Shown: positions 20,673 through 31,862, counted from the first letter of the stretch. The stretch is DNA of 64,000 nucleotides from Lachnospiraceae bacterium (GCA_014804655.1 JAAUZK010000021.1:39897-103896); one strand, 5' to 3'. Notes: a model not told the origin generated them from the letters alone. Program-made: numbers and translations.

Positions 20673-21809
20673 TTATTTATCCGATATATTCGACTCTTCT
20701 TTTATTCCGGAGTTCTGCGCCATTCCCACAGATTCTGCTCCGTCAGCCGTCTCAGAACCAGTATTTTGCGCATACGGATTCACACGCGCTGCTGCCTTTT
20801 TCGCACTCTTCTTAATCACGATGCGCACGATCAACAGAATAATGACAATAACGATCGCCCATACGATCAGATACGGCAGATTGATCACAAACCAGATCGC
20901 AAAGTTGCCGATTCCTCTGCCGACACCCTTCACGCTGTCCATAAAGCCGGTCCGTATACGCTCGCCTGTAGTAATCTCTTCAGTAGGTGTATACCGCTCT
21001 ACCTCATCAATAGACAAATATACGGTGCTGTAGTCAATCTTATTATCATAGGTACGAAGTTGAGACTCCATACTCTCAATCTGGTAACGCACTTCCGAGA
21101 GTCTTCCCTCTATGGTTATGATATCCTCCACGCTCTGCGCCTGCTCCATCAATTCCAGCAGTCTGTTCTGTTCCGTGGTAAGCGCTTTCTTATGGCTCTC
21201 TAAGTCTACATATTGCAGTGTCACATCAGTTACACTCTCCGAACGGCTCACGATGTTAGACTGCTCGCCCACCTCGTTTAAGAACGCGTCCAGATTCTGC
21301 TGTGGTATACGCACCGTCATGTCGGCGTAACGCAGATACTTTGTTCCGATATAGTCTGAAGAATAATTTCCGTTCCTGCTGTAGCTGGACATATCTTCTA
21401 TGTAGCCGTCCAGCGCCGCCACCTGACTTTGCAGGTTCGGCACCAGTGCATCAAACTGTTCCGTCTCCACGTTCATATTGACATTCTTGATCAGTTTCCT
21501 GCCTGCCAGCGCATCATTTTGCAGCTCTGCGACTCCCTGCGCCGGTTCGGCCACATCATCATACTCATACTCGCCGGCCTCTTCCACCATCGCCACCGCA
21601 CCGTTGCTTAGCATATAGCCGCCGTCATAATCATAAGACGCCGTCTCAGCAGCAGCCGTATCGTACGCCGCCTCATTGTATTTTGCACCGCTGCTGCCAC
21701 AGCCCGACAGTAACATCGCCATCATAGCCGCTGCCGATAACACTTTCATTCCACATCTTTTTCTCATACTCATACCCATTCCTTTCGATCCTCCGTTTCC
21801 CGCAGTCAC
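20673..21809 (-). CDS. DUF4349 family lipoprotein
   Basis: Lipobox LLSGCGSS; RKLIKNVNMNVETEQFDALV and coiled-coil/TM arrangement typical of DUF4349. Confidence 0.8.
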   Translation of the reverse strand: MTAGNGGSKGMGMSMRKRCGMKVLSAAAMMAMLLSGCGSSGAKYNEAAYDTAAAETASYDYDGGYMLSNGAVAMVEEAGEYEYDDVAEPAQGVAELQNDALAGRKLIKNVNMNVETEQFDALVPNLQSQVAALDGYIEDMSSYSRNGNYSSDYIGTKYLRYADMTVRIPQQNLDAFLNEVGEQSNIVSRSESVTDVTLQYVDLESHKKALTTEQNRLLELMEQAQSVEDIITIEGRLSEVRYQIESMESQLRTYDNKIDYSTVYLSIDEVERYTPTEEITTGERIRTGFMDSVKGVGRGIGNFAIWFVINLPYLIVWAIVIVIILLIVRIVIKKSAKKAAARVNPYAQNTGSETADGAESVGMAQNSGIKEESNISDK

Positions 21810-21949
21810 CCTGTAACAAAGCCTGCTCCCTGCTTTCCAGTCACGTTGCTTCGCACAAATGTTCCAAAGTGATATTTTGTGCTTCCAAACAACTGCTTCT
21901 GTCTATATTACCTTTCACAAGACCAAAAGGTTGCATAAATTTACATTTT

Positions 21950-24871
21950 TTAATGGAATAAATACTCTGTCTGTGCAAACAGCTCGCCGTTCTCCTTAAT
22001 GCGCTCCTCATTGCCCACTACGCACAGACAGTCCTCATCTATGAAGGCCCGGATATACTCGGACAATCCGCGGATCGTATCTGTATCTGCTGCCAGCAGT
22101 TCATCCCTGTTTTGCTGCACTTTCTCGTAAGGATAATGGGTCATATAGCCGGCAAGGGAATAAGTGCCTTTCATCGCCGGTGTCATGGGCATATCCATTT
22201 CACTCACCGCACCGATAATATATTGGGTCATCGTCCGCTCGTCCGCCTCAAACCCGGCGATATAATCCGCCGCCTTCTCGTAGACATCGATCGTATTTTT
22301 CAGATTCGGATCCCTGTAGGATACGAAATAGCTGTCCCCTGATCTGCCGAAACTGCACATACAGCCGTAAGCGCCGCCTTTTACACGCACCTGCGTCCAG
22401 AGATAATCGTACCCGAGCAGTACACGAAGCACTTTCAGCGCACCGGTATAAGGCAGACCTTTCTTCTCGAAGTTACCTGCACGGCATACATACTGAATCT
22501 GCGCGGAAGTCATGAATCCCTCGTTCTTTCGCACGGGCTGCGGATCATACCCTGCAGACTCCACCGGGTCACTGTAGAGACTGTTCTTCAACTGTCTAAT
22601 AAGCGGCTCGATCCCATTAAGCCCTTCTTTCTCGGCCGTATAGTCCACCAACAGATTCTCTGGCCGGAAAATATACCGGATCACCTGCTGCAATTTATCA
22701 CTCAACTCTTCCTTGCGCTCATCAAAATGGTTCTCCAAATCTTCCAAAAGCTGATAAAACGGAATGCCGTTGATATGCTCCAGCAGCATAGCCGGTTTCG
22801 ACAGATACGACAATGCCCTGCCGGCCGCCAGCGTATGACCTGCCGACATCATATCCGCCTGTTTGCAGGAACGTCCTTCCGCCACCAGTTCATAGAGCCG
22901 CTTTGTGTCCGTGTAATCGGAACGTGTCAGAATCTCCTGTGCCAGCGCAAATGCCTCGGGAAGATTTTCATACAGCACCTTGACCTTTAAATCAAGCGTC
23001 GCCGTATACTTTGACAGATCTTCTGCGTCCGTATAGGTATTGACCGCAGGCGCAATCCCACCGGTCAGCAGATTGATCTCACTGTACAGCTCGCTGTAAC
23101 TGTAGTTTTCCGTACTCACCAGACCAAGGATCGTCTTCAGGATTCCCACATAAGGGAACAACTCCTCCGGTACCTGCCGCAAATCAAACATAAATCGCAG
23201 ATATCCGATACCGTTGGTGAAAATATCATGATACAACAGCACCGTATCGTCTACCTTCTTCTCCTCGTTATAATAAGGCGCCGCTTCCTTCTTCATGTCC
23301 TCTCTGGAAAGCAGCGGAATCTTCTCTAAGTCTTCCCGTCTGCTCGGTTCTTCCTGATACTGCTTTAAGGCTTCTGTCTCCCTGACGATACTCTCGATCT
23401 CTTCCTTACTCATAGCGGCTTTCTTCTTCGCCAGTTCTTCCGCCAGTTTCTTTTCTTTTCTGCCGGTCAACCCCTTTACAGGCTTCACCACCACTACGCT
23501 CTTGTGAGGATTATGAAGCAGATGCTCTTTCACCAGATCCTCATAATAGGATGTATCAACCGCCTGCTTCAGCTCTTTATAGGTATCTAACAATTCAACG
23601 TTTACAAAAGGCTTGGTATCATCATAAAGCCATGTATCCAGCATCTGCAGACCATACATCAGCCCTTTCGGATAAGAACCGAAATCCGCTTCTCTGTATT
23701 TAAATTCACTGTTGTTCAGGCTGGCTTTAATCGCCTTTTTGTCCAAGCCTTTCTCGCACAGATGTGCCAGCGTCTCATCCACTACACGGATCATCTCGTC
23801 CTTCTGCTCCGCATTGGCATTCTTGGCAACCATGGAAAAATACGGCTGCTTCACGCTCGTGTCAAAGGCATAATTCAAGTCCGTACCGATCCCCGCATCT
23901 AAAAGTGCCTGCTTGATGGGCGCACCGGGCATCATGCACAGTACATCCACTAGAGCGGAGGCGGCATAACAGAACTTCCTGTCCGGCTGTTCTCCCAGAG
24001 AGATATTGTATGCAATGTAAGTATTATCCTGCTCCGATTCGCTCTCCATAATCGGATATTCTTTCTCAATCGTCAACGTCTCCGTAAAAGGCGGCTCTGC
24101 TTCCAGCTCCGAATCTACCTCCAGCGCCTCATATTTGGAAAGATATTCCTCATCAATATACTGTAATCTTTCAGCCATATCCATATCTCCGTACAAATAG
24201 ATATAGCTGTTGGACGGATGATAGTATTTCCTGTGAAAAGCTAGAAACTCTTCATAGGTAAGCTGCGGGATCACGTCCGGATCACCGCCGGACTCCACGG
24301 AGTATGCCGTATGCGGATAGAGGGAATTCATGATCTCCCGCCACAGTACATCGTCGGGCGAAGAATAGGCTCCCTTCATTTCACTGTAAACAACGCCGTT
24401 GATAGTCAGATCGTCCTCCGGATTCTCCATCTCGTAATGCCAGCCCTCCTGCCGGAAGATTTTCTCCTCATGATAGATATTCGGGTGGAATACTGCATCC
24501 AGATAGACATCCATCAAGTTCCGGAAATCTTTATCATTACAGCTCGCCACGGGATACACCGTCTTATCCGGATAAGTCATGGCATTTAAAAATGTGTTAA
24601 GCGACCCTTTGGCCAATTCGATAAAGGGATCCTTCACCGGGAACTTATCGGAACCGCAAAGTACAGTATGCTCCACGATATGCGCCACACCGGTGCTGTC
24701 CTTCGGTGGGGTGCGGAAACCGATATAAAACACTTTATTATCATCATCGTTTAATAAAAGTGCAACACGCGCTCCCGTCTTATTATGTTTTAATAAGAAG
24801 CTGACCGAATTCAGTTCCTTAATTTCTTTTTTCTCCAATAACGTGTATGCCTGTAACTGTTCAATCTGCAT
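21950..24871 (-). CDS. M16C family insulinase/presequence protease-like metallopeptidase
   Basis: GVAHIVEHTVLCGSDKFPVKDPFIELAKGSLNTFLNAMTYPDKTVYPVAS (HxxEH) and ~970 aa length. Confidence 0.93.
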   Translation of the reverse strand: MQIEQLQAYTLLEKKEIKELNSVSFLLKHNKTGARVALLLNDDDNKVFYIGFRTPPKDSTGVAHIVEHTVLCGSDKFPVKDPFIELAKGSLNTFLNAMTYPDKTVYPVASCNDKDFRNLMDVYLDAVFHPNIYHEEKIFRQEGWHYEMENPEDDLTINGVVYSEMKGAYSSPDDVLWREIMNSLYPHTAYSVESGGDPDVIPQLTYEEFLAFHRKYYHPSNSYIYLYGDMDMAERLQYIDEEYLSKYEALEVDSELEAEPPFTETLTIEKEYPIMESESEQDNTYIAYNISLGEQPDRKFCYAASALVDVLCMMPGAPIKQALLDAGIGTDLNYAFDTSVKQPYFSMVAKNANAEQKDEMIRVVDETLAHLCEKGLDKKAIKASLNNSEFKYREADFGSYPKGLMYGLQMLDTWLYDDTKPFVNVELLDTYKELKQAVDTSYYEDLVKEHLLHNPHKSVVVVKPVKGLTGRKEKKLAEELAKKKAAMSKEEIESIVRETEALKQYQEEPSRREDLEKIPLLSREDMKKEAAPYYNEEKKVDDTVLLYHDIFTNGIGYLRFMFDLRQVPEELFPYVGILKTILGLVSTENYSYSELYSEINLLTGGIAPAVNTYTDAEDLSKYTATLDLKVKVLYENLPEAFALAQEILTRSDYTDTKRLYELVAEGRSCKQADMMSAGHTLAAGRALSYLSKPAMLLEHINGIPFYQLLEDLENHFDERKEELSDKLQQVIRYIFRPENLLVDYTAEKEGLNGIEPLIRQLKNSLYSDPVESAGYDPQPVRKNEGFMTSAQIQYVCRAGNFEKKGLPYTGALKVLRVLLGYDYLWTQVRVKGGAYGCMCSFGRSGDSYFVSYRDPNLKNTIDVYEKAADYIAGFEADERTMTQYIIGAVSEMDMPMTPAMKGTYSLAGYMTHYPYEKVQQNRDELLAADTDTIRGLSEYIRAFIDEDCLCVVGNEERIKENGELFAQTEYLFH

Positions 24872-25042
24872 TTTCGTTTAAGCTCCTTTCCGTTTCACGA
24901 AATCATTTGCCATATAGTATACCACGCTTGCCGAAACTTAGCAAAAGTTAATTCCTCCGGAATAAACTGCGACATTTGCATCGCAACCTCGAAATATGTC
25001 GAGGATTTCTTACTTCCTTTGCACGGGTCTGCACATATAAAA

Positions 25043-25079
25043 GGACGGGCAGAGACGCTCGGTTCATCTCTGCCCGTCC
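25043..25079 (-). terminator. Rho-independent terminator (minus strand)
   Basis: GGACGGGCAGAGA-11 nt-TCTCTGCCCGTCC perfect 13-bp stem, followed on the minus strand by TTTTATA. Confidence 0.85.
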
Positions 25080-25102
25080 AGTGTAAAAAGGGAATTTTAC
25101 CG

Positions 25103-25135
25103 CAACATTGTGACAGAAATTCTGTCACAATGTTG
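25103..25135. promoter_or_regulatory. Perfect 16-bp inverted repeat, putative operator
   Basis: CAACATTGTGACAGAA-A-TTCTGTCACAATGTTG between the terminator and the upstream ORF. Confidence 0.6.
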
Positions 25136-25255
25136 TCACTTTGTCGTTTATCTTGTCCGACAATGTCAGTTTATCAAATAATGCTGCGATAGGCAAGAAT
25201 ATTTTCCATATTTTAAGATGTCATTTATCGCGTTTTTCAACATTTTTATGCCTTA

Positions 25256-25723
25256 TTATACACTAAATCCCATAAGCGCCAATTTGGAAAGCACTAATTC
25301 ATGTATAATCATGCCGCATTTCTTCTTCTGTGCCAAGTTCATACCGACGATCTCATCCAACTTCATCACCTTATTCTCATACACAACCTTCTCCTTGCCG
25401 AACAGACTCTTCTTCTGTGTCAGCACGCTGACTTTAACCTTTGCCTTAAGCTGCAAATAAGTCTTGTACGAGAACTGATCCGAAGTCATGTAATAGAGCT
25501 GACTCTCCAGTGTAGTCTCCGGTTCGGTGTCCTTCAATATATAATGCTGCACAATACTCTTATACTTAAAAGAAACCATCTCCTGCTCCAGAATCTCCGC
25601 ATAACTGAATCTGGCACCCAGATAGATGGTCCCCGCATCCTGCATAAAATATTTAAAATCGTTGTCCTTATAATCCACTTTTGTACCTGTGCCTTTCCAT
25701 CGCCTACCGGACTGCGGGCGCAA
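25256..25723 (-). CDS. Uncharacterised protein
   Basis: 155-aa ORF in tight minus-strand run with the next two genes; no family recognised with confidence. Confidence 0.6.
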   Translation of the reverse strand: MRPQSGRRWKGTGTKVDYKDNDFKYFMQDAGTIYLGARFSYAEILEQEMVSFKYKSIVQHYILKDTEPETTLESQLYYMTSDQFSYKTYLQLKAKVKVSVLTQKKSLFGKEKVVYENKVMKLDEIVGMNLAQKKKCGMIIHELVLSKLALMGFSV

Positions 25724-25747
25724 ATTTCCTTGTCCCGGCCGCTCTTC

Positions 25748-26494
25748 CTAACTCGTGCTGCCGGATTGCAGATCTTCAATCATCCCGCCGCTCATACGGA
25801 TCGCATCCTCGATGACCTTTCTGCTAAGTCCCGACTCCTCCATTACCTCTTCCACCGTCACCTTTCTGTGAAGCTCCTGTGCCAGTTCACGAGCTGCATC
25901 CGCCACCTGATTGACCTTGCCTGCAATTTTCTTATCCTTCTTCTTTTCCTCCGCGTTCTCTGCGATATATTCTTCCATGGCGTCCATAATCATCCTGCCG
26001 AGCATCCCCTGCGCCTCCGATGCGTGTTCCAGCGCTCCCAGCATGGTGACGCCTATCGTCAATGCCACATTACCCTCTCCGATCAGATCCTCCAGATAGA
26101 CCCCCTGTCCGGCATAAAGCTTTGCGATCTCCACTACTTCGGGCAGATATGCCTGCACCAGCCGGCTCTGGGCATCTCCGTCTCCCGCCATGGCAGACAG
26201 CGTAACGGCCTCCTGTTCTCCCTGTGAAAGCTCCGGCAATGCCCGAAGTTCGTCCAGGTAAGTTTCCAGATAATCCTTCTCTTCCTCTGCCAAATATGCA
26301 TCCGGATCGACAGGCTCTCCGATACCGATCTTATGCTGGTGCAGATAGCCGTAAACCATCTCCATCTGCTCTCTATCGAGTCCGAGCGGTGCAAAAGCCT
26401 CCTCCACCTGCTCCTTGGAGATGCAGTTTCCCTGCTCTTTCGCGGTCTTTTTCACCTGTTCTAATGTCTTTGCAAACAAAACTTCCTTATTCAT
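25748..26494 (-). CDS. Sigma-70-like protein lacking regions 2.3/2.4 and 4
   Basis: Region 1.1-like N-terminus; YLETYLDELRALPELSQGEQEAV (1.2), AQSRLVQAYLPEVVEIAKLYAGQGVYLEDLIGEGNVAL (2.1/2.2), AARELAQELHRKVTVEEVMEESGLSRKVIEDAIRM (3). Confidence 0.75.
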   Translation of the reverse strand: MNKEVLFAKTLEQVKKTAKEQGNCISKEQVEEAFAPLGLDREQMEMVYGYLHQHKIGIGEPVDPDAYLAEEEKDYLETYLDELRALPELSQGEQEAVTLSAMAGDGDAQSRLVQAYLPEVVEIAKLYAGQGVYLEDLIGEGNVALTIGVTMLGALEHASEAQGMLGRMIMDAMEEYIAENAEEKKKDKKIAGKVNQVADAARELAQELHRKVTVEEVMEESGLSRKVIEDAIRMSGGMIEDLQSGSTS

Positions 26495-26515
26495 CGTGTC
26501 TATCCTTATATTTTC

Positions 26516-27388
26516 CTACGATCTTTTCACATGCGTATGCGTATATAGATGCTCTTCGCAGTACTCATAATTACCGTCGCATTTAGAACAGAATCTGAAC
26601 TGTAATTCCGGACTGTCCACTTCGGTCCTGCCGCAGATTGCGCACTTGTGTTTCGTGATTCCCGTATTCCGGCGTACATCCCGCTTGAATTCCTGCCGCC
26701 TGTGAATCTGCTTCGGATTCAGATGCATCATATTACGCGATGTGATAAAGAACACGACGAAGTTAAGCAGCGACGCGGCGATCGCGAATCTGCCCTCCAC
26801 CCCTGTCTGAAAAAAATCGAATATGAGCATGATGCCGTAAATGACTCCCAGCCACTTCACCTTAATCGGGATAATGAACATAAGCAGTACCTGTACATCC
26901 GGAAACGTCGCCGCAAAAGCAAGGAAAATCGACATATTAATATAGTAAGTACTGAAAAAAAACGAAACGTATCTGAAATATTCCGCCGCTCCCGCTATTG
27001 CAAAACTGTCCCCGTGCAAGAGATACTGATACCCCATCAGCAGGAAGCTGCCCGCAATGGTAAAGAGCATTCCCGAAAACAGATACACATTATACCGGTA
27101 AGTTCCCCATGTCCGCTCAAGCGTCGTACCGATGGAACAATAGAAATACATCATGATCAACAGAAAAAAGATATTGCCTGTCGGCGGAGGAATCAGAACC
27201 CAGGTGACAAGCCGCCATATCTGTCCGTGCAGGATCGCGTAAGGATCCAGTGTCAGATACTGGATCAGCATCCCCCCTCTGTCGATCATCTCGATCAGAT
27301 ATCCCACCGCATAGCAGGCCACCAGCACGAAGGACAGATTCCTGATCGCATATTTCCCAAACTTACGTTCAAAAGGACTCATTTTCAT
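26516..27388 (-). CDS. Rhomboid-fold-like membrane protein with C-terminal zinc-binding domain
   Basis: IGTTLERTWGTYRYNVYLFSG rhomboid-type L1/TM pattern; no GxSG; C-terminal CAICG...FCSKCDGNYEYCEEH. Confidence 0.65.
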   Translation of the reverse strand: MKMSPFERKFGKYAIRNLSFVLVACYAVGYLIEMIDRGGMLIQYLTLDPYAILHGQIWRLVTWVLIPPPTGNIFFLLIMMYFYCSIGTTLERTWGTYRYNVYLFSGMLFTIAGSFLLMGYQYLLHGDSFAIAGAAEYFRYVSFFFSTYYINMSIFLAFAATFPDVQVLLMFIIPIKVKWLGVIYGIMLIFDFFQTGVEGRFAIAASLLNFVVFFITSRNMMHLNPKQIHRRQEFKRDVRRNTGITKHKCAICGRTEVDSPELQFRFCSKCDGNYEYCEEHLYTHTHVKRS

Positions 27389-27544
27389 TCTCCTTGCATT
27401 ACAATGTATTTTCGAATCTCAAGATGAATACATTTTAACATTCCTTTTTTTAAAAGTAAACGCCGCTGATTTCAAAAATGGATAAGTCATAAAAATTTTA
27501 TAAATACGTTTTAAAATCTTAACACATTACCAACAATTAGCCGA

Positions 27545-27573
27545 TTGCTTTTTGCAAAACACTGTCGTATAAT
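27545..27573 (+). promoter_or_regulatory. Sigma-A type promoter
   Basis: TTGCTT-17 bp-TATAAT, about 50 bp upstream of ATG 27624. Confidence 0.7.
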
Positions 27574-27623
27574 GACTAGGTCTGTCAGAAAAGCATTTAA
27601 CAAAGTAAGGAGTGATATACGAA

Positions 27624-30600
27624 ATGAGTAAAATGCAATATACCCTCGGCATTGACATTGGTTCTACCACTGTGAAAATCGCCGTTCTTGACGAAAAGCA
27701 GCAGATACTCTTTTCCGACTATCAGAGACATTTTGCAAACATAAGAGAAACCCTTTCCGACTTGCTTAAGAAAGCCTATGAAAAGCTCGGAAATATAACG
27801 ATATATCCGATGATTACCGGCTCGGGCGGTCTGACGCTTGCCAACCATCTTCAGGTTCCTTTCGTGCAGGAAGTTATCGCCGTATCCACATCACTTCAGA
27901 CACTTGCGCCGATTACCGACGTGGCGATTGAACTGGGCGGCGAAGACGCTAAGATCATCTATTTTGAAGGAGGTAATGTGGAGCAGCGCATGAACGGCAT
28001 CTGCGCTGGCGGTACCGGATCTTTCATCGACCAGATGGCCTCCCTGCTGCAGACCGATGCAGCAGGGCTTAATGAGTATGCCAAAAATTACCATTCTCTC
28101 TATACGATTGCCGCAAGGTGCGGTGTCTTCGCCAAATCCGATATACAGCCGCTCATCAATGAGGGTGCTACCAAAGAAGATCTGTCCGCCTCCATTTTCC
28201 AGGCAGTGGTCAACCAGACGATCAGCGGTCTGGCCTGCGGCAAACCGATCAGAGGACATGTGGCGTTCTTAGGCGGACCACTGCACTTTCTGTCAGAATT
28301 AAAGCAGTCCTTCATCCGTACGCTGAAACTGGACGACGAGCATATCATCGACACGGACAACTCCCATCTGTTCGCCGCCATCGGTTCCGCGCTGAATGCC
28401 AAGGAAGAAACCTGCTTTACTATGGAAGAAATGGTAGGCAAGCTCTCTTCCGACATCAAGATGGAATTTGAAGTGGAACGTATGGAGCCGCTGTTTTCTT
28501 CCAAGGACGAATATAATGATTTCTGTTCCAGACATGCTGTCCATCATGTGACTACCGCTGATCTGGCTTCTTATAAGGGTAACTGTTTCTTAGGCATAGA
28601 TGCCGGTTCCACCACCACGAAAGTTGCACTGGTGGGCGAAGACGGTTCACTGCTCTATTCTTTTTACAGCAGTAACGACGGCAGCCCGCTGAAAACAGCG
28701 ATCCGTTCCCTGAAGGAAATCCATGCCCTGCTTCCTGCAGGCGTGAAAATCGTCCGTTCCTGCTCCACCGGCTACGGCGAAGCGCTCATGAAGGCCGCTT
28801 TTCTGTTGGACGACGGTGAAGTGGAGACTGTGGCGCACTACTATGCTGCCGCTTTCTTTGATCCACAGGTGGATTGTATCTTAGACATCGGCGGACAGGA
28901 CATGAAGTGTATCAAGATCAAGAATCAAACGGTGGACAGCGTACAGCTTAACGAGGCATGTTCTTCCGGCTGCGGTTCTTTTATTGAGACATTTGCCAAA
29001 TCCCTGAACTACAGCGTAGAGGACTTCGCCAAAGCGGCATTGTTTGCCGAGCATCCCATCGATCTGGGCACCCGCTGTACGGTTTTCATGAACTCTAAGG
29101 TAAAACAGGCGCAGAAGGAAGGTGCTTCCGTCTCCGACATATCCGCCGGACTTGCCTACTCCGTCATCAAAAATGCGCTGTTTAAGGTTATCAAAGTCTC
29201 CGATGCCTCAGAACTGGGCAAAAATATCGTAGTGCAGGGCGGCACATTCTATAATGACGCCGTACTTCGCAGCTTCGAAAAAATCGCCGACTGCAACGCG
29301 ATCCGTCCCGATATCGCCGGCATTATGGGTGCTTTCGGCGCTGCCCTGATCGCCAGAGAGCACTACGAAGAAGGCCATCAGACTTCCATGCTCACGATCG
29401 AACAGATCACCAATCTGCAATTCGAGACAAGCATGGCCAAATGCAAAGGCTGTACCAATAACTGCCGTCTCACCATCAACAAATTCACGGGTGGACGTCA
29501 GTATATCTCCGGCAACCGCTGTGAGCGCGGACTTGGCCGGACGAAAAACGAGAACGGCATACCCAATCTCTATGATTACAAATTAAAAAGACTCTTCTCT
29601 TACGAGCCTCTGTCTGCGGACAAGGCGGTCCGCGGTACGGTGGGAATTCCGAGAGTCCTCAATATGTACGAAAATTATCCGTTCTGGTTCACTTTTTTCA
29701 CAAAGCTCGGATACCGCGTGGTACTCTCACCAAGCTCCAATCGTAAGATCTATGAGCTCGGAATCGAGTCCATTCCCAGTGAATCGGAATGTTATCCCGC
29801 GAAACTCGCCCACGGACATGTTGCATGGCTGATCAGTCAAAAGGTTGATTTTATCTTCTATCCCGCACTGTTCTATGAGAGGGACGAATTTCACGAGGCG
29901 AACAATCACTACAACTGCCCGATCGTCACTTCCTACTCGGAAAATATTAAAAACAACGTGGAAGAGATCGGCCGCGGCGAGGTAGTCTTCCGTAACCCCT
30001 TTATGTCCTTTAGGGATCTGCAGACAGTCACCTCCGCCCTCACTAAGGAATTTCAAGAGCTTCCTGTCACAGAGGTAATGGATGCCGCAAATGCCGCATG
30101 GGAAGAGCAGGCTGCCGCCAGACAGGATATGCGCGACAAGGGAGAAGAAGTACTCCGCTTCATGGAAACAAACCACAAACGGGGCATTGTACTGGCGGGT
30201 CGTCCTTACCATATCGATCCGGAGATCAATCACGGAATTCCGGAGCTGATCAACTCCTACGATATTGCGGTGCTGACGGAGGACTCCGTCTCCCATCTGG
30301 CAAAACCGGAACGGCCATTGATCGTGTCCGACCAGTGGATGTACCATTCCAGACTGTATGCTGCTGCAAGCTATGTGAAGACAAGAGAAGACTTAGATCT
30401 GATTCAGCTTAACTCTTTCGGCTGCGGGCTGGATGCCGTGACCACCGATCAGGTAAACGATATCCTTTCCGGCTCCGACAAGATCTATACCTGCCTGAAA
30501 ATTGATGAAGTCAACAACTTAGGTGCCGCCAGAATCCGCATCCGCTCCCTGCTCTCCGCCATCAAAGTCAGAGAACAGAAGAAAAAATCCCGCATCATCC

Positions 30601-31862
30601 GTTCCAGCGCCATCCACAAGGTGCCGTTCACGGAAGAAATGCGGAAAGAATACACGATCCTGTGCCCGCAGATGTCTCCGATCCATTTCGAGATCATGCA
30701 GTCAGGATTCGAAGCCTGCGGTTATCACTTCGAGGTACTTAATAACGACAACCGACATGCCGTAGATGTGGGATTAAAATATGTAAATAATGACGCGTGT
30801 TATCCTTCACTGATGGTGGTAGGACAGATCATGGATGCCCTTCTTTCCGGCAAATATGACCTGAACAAAGTGGCAATTATCATGACCCAGACAGGCGGTG
30901 GCTGCCGTGCCACCAACTATGTGGGCTTCATCAGACGCGCTCTGGAGAAAGCAGGCATGGAACAGATTCCCGTTATCTCACTGAATCTTGCCGGCATTGA
31001 GAGTAATCCCGGTTTCCATCTCAACGCCGAACTTCTCATGCGCGCCGCTTACAGCGCACTCTTCGGGGATATTTTTATGCGATGCGTCTACCGTATGCGA
31101 CCTTATGAGAAGACGCCCGGTTCCGTAGATGCCCTCCATGCGAAATGGGTGGTAAAATGTCGTGAATTCGTATCTCGTAAGCACATGAATCTTATGACGT
31201 TTCGGAAGATGTGCCGGCAGATCATACGGGAATTTGATGCCATCCCGATCCATGAAGATCTGCGCAAGCCGAGAGTCGGCATCGTGGGTGAGATCCTTGT
31301 AAAATTTGCCCCTGCGGCCAATAACCATCTGGTGGAACTGCTGGAATCGGAAGGTGCGGAGGCTGTCGTGCCCGATCTTCTGGATTTCATGCTGTACTGT
31401 TTCTATAACCAGATCTACAAGGCGGACTATCTGGGCACATCGCGCAAGGCTGCTGCAGTGTCCAAAATGGGAATCTGGGCCCTCGAGAAGCTGCGTGAAA
31501 CAGCGGCTAAAGAATTCAAAAAAAGCCGGCATTTTACACCGCCGGTAAGTATCTATAAACTGGTAGAATATGCTAAGCCCATCGTCAATATCGGCAATCA
31601 GACCGGTGAGGGGTGGTTTTTGACCGGCGAGATGGTTGAGCTAATTCATAGCGGCGTAAACAATATCGTCTGTACACAGCCCTTCGGCTGCCTGCCCAAT
31701 CACGTGGTAGGCAAAGGCGTCATCAAGGAACTGCGCAAGCGCTTCCCGCTGTCCAACATCGTAGCGATAGACTACGACCCGGGTGCCAGCGAAGTCAATC
31801 AGCTTAATCGAATCAAACTGATGCTGTCAACGGCGCAGAAAAATCTGAAGAAAAACGCATAA
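27624..31862 (+). CDS. Acyl-CoA dehydratase activase family protein (BadF/BcrA ATPase modules x2 plus DUF2229 and HgdB-like region)
   Basis: Two GIDxGSTTxK modules ([30 protein letters not shown]), [49 protein letters not shown]; 1412 aa. Confidence 0.93.
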   Translation: MSKMQYTLGIDIGSTTVKIAVLDEKQQILFSDYQRHFANIRETLSDLLKKAYEKLGNITIYPMITGSGGLTLANHLQVPFVQEVIAVSTSLQTLAPITDVAIELGGEDAKIIYFEGGNVEQRMNGICAGGTGSFIDQMASLLQTDAAGLNEYAKNYHSLYTIAARCGVFAKSDIQPLINEGATKEDLSASIFQAVVNQTISGLACGKPIRGHVAFLGGPLHFLSELKQSFIRTLKLDDEHIIDTDNSHLFAAIGSALNAKEETCFTMEEMVGKLSSDIKMEFEVERMEPLFSSKDEYNDFCSRHAVHHVTTADLASYKGNCFLGIDAGSTTTKVALVGEDGSLLYSFYSSNDGSPLKTAIRSLKEIHALLPAGVKIVRSCSTGYGEALMKAAFLLDDGEVETVAHYYAAAFFDPQVDCILDIGGQDMKCIKIKNQTVDSVQLNEACSSGCGSFIETFAKSLNYSVEDFAKAALFAEHPIDLGTRCTVFMNSKVKQAQKEGASVSDISAGLAYSVIKNALFKVIKVSDASELGKNIVVQGGTFYNDAVLRSFEKIADCNAIRPDIAGIMGAFGAALIAREHYEEGHQTSMLTIEQITNLQFETSMAKCKGCTNNCRLTINKFTGGRQYISGNRCERGLGRTKNENGIPNLYDYKLKRLFSYEPLSADKAVRGTVGIPRVLNMYENYPFWFTFFTKLGYRVVLSPSSNRKIYELGIESIPSESECYPAKLAHGHVAWLISQKVDFIFYPALFYERDEFHEANNHYNCPIVTSYSENIKNNVEEIGRGEVVFRNPFMSFRDLQTVTSALTKEFQELPVTEVMDAANAAWEEQAAARQDMRDKGEEVLRFMETNHKRGIVLAGRPYHIDPEINHGIPELINSYDIAVLTEDSVSHLAKPERPLIVSDQWMYHSRLYAAASYVKTREDLDLIQLNSFGCGLDAVTTDQVNDILSGSDKIYTCLKIDEVNNLGAARIRIRSLLSAIKVREQKKKSRIIRSSAIHKVPFTEEMRKEYTILCPQMSPIHFEIMQSGFEACGYHFEVLNNDNRHAVDVGLKYVNNDACYPSLMVVGQIMDALLSGKYDLNKVAIIMTQTGGGCRATNYVGFIRRALEKAGMEQIPVISLNLAGIESNPGFHLNAELLMRAAYSALFGDIFMRCVYRMRPYEKTPGSVDALHAKWVVKCREFVSRKHMNLMTFRKMCRQIIREFDAIPIHEDLRKPRVGIVGEILVKFAPAANNHLVELLESEGAEAVVPDLLDFMLYCFYNQIYKADYLGTSRKAAAVSKMGIWALEKLRETAAKEFKKSRHFTPPVSIYKLVEYAKPIVNIGNQTGEGWFLTGEMVELIHSGVNNIVCTQPFGCLPNHVVGKGVIKELRKRFPLSNIVAIDYDPGASEVNQLNRIKLMLSTAQKNLKKNA

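Noticed and set aside
24895-25128. 77-aa minus-strand ORF
   Set aside because: Spans the terminator hairpin and half of the palindrome; better explained as intergenic regulatory DNA.
25301-27427. Plus-strand ORFs 25301-26227 (308 aa) and 26648-27427 (259 aa)
   Set aside because: Antisense shadows of the sigma-like and rhomboid-like genes; composition rich in His/Arg/Leu, no motifs.
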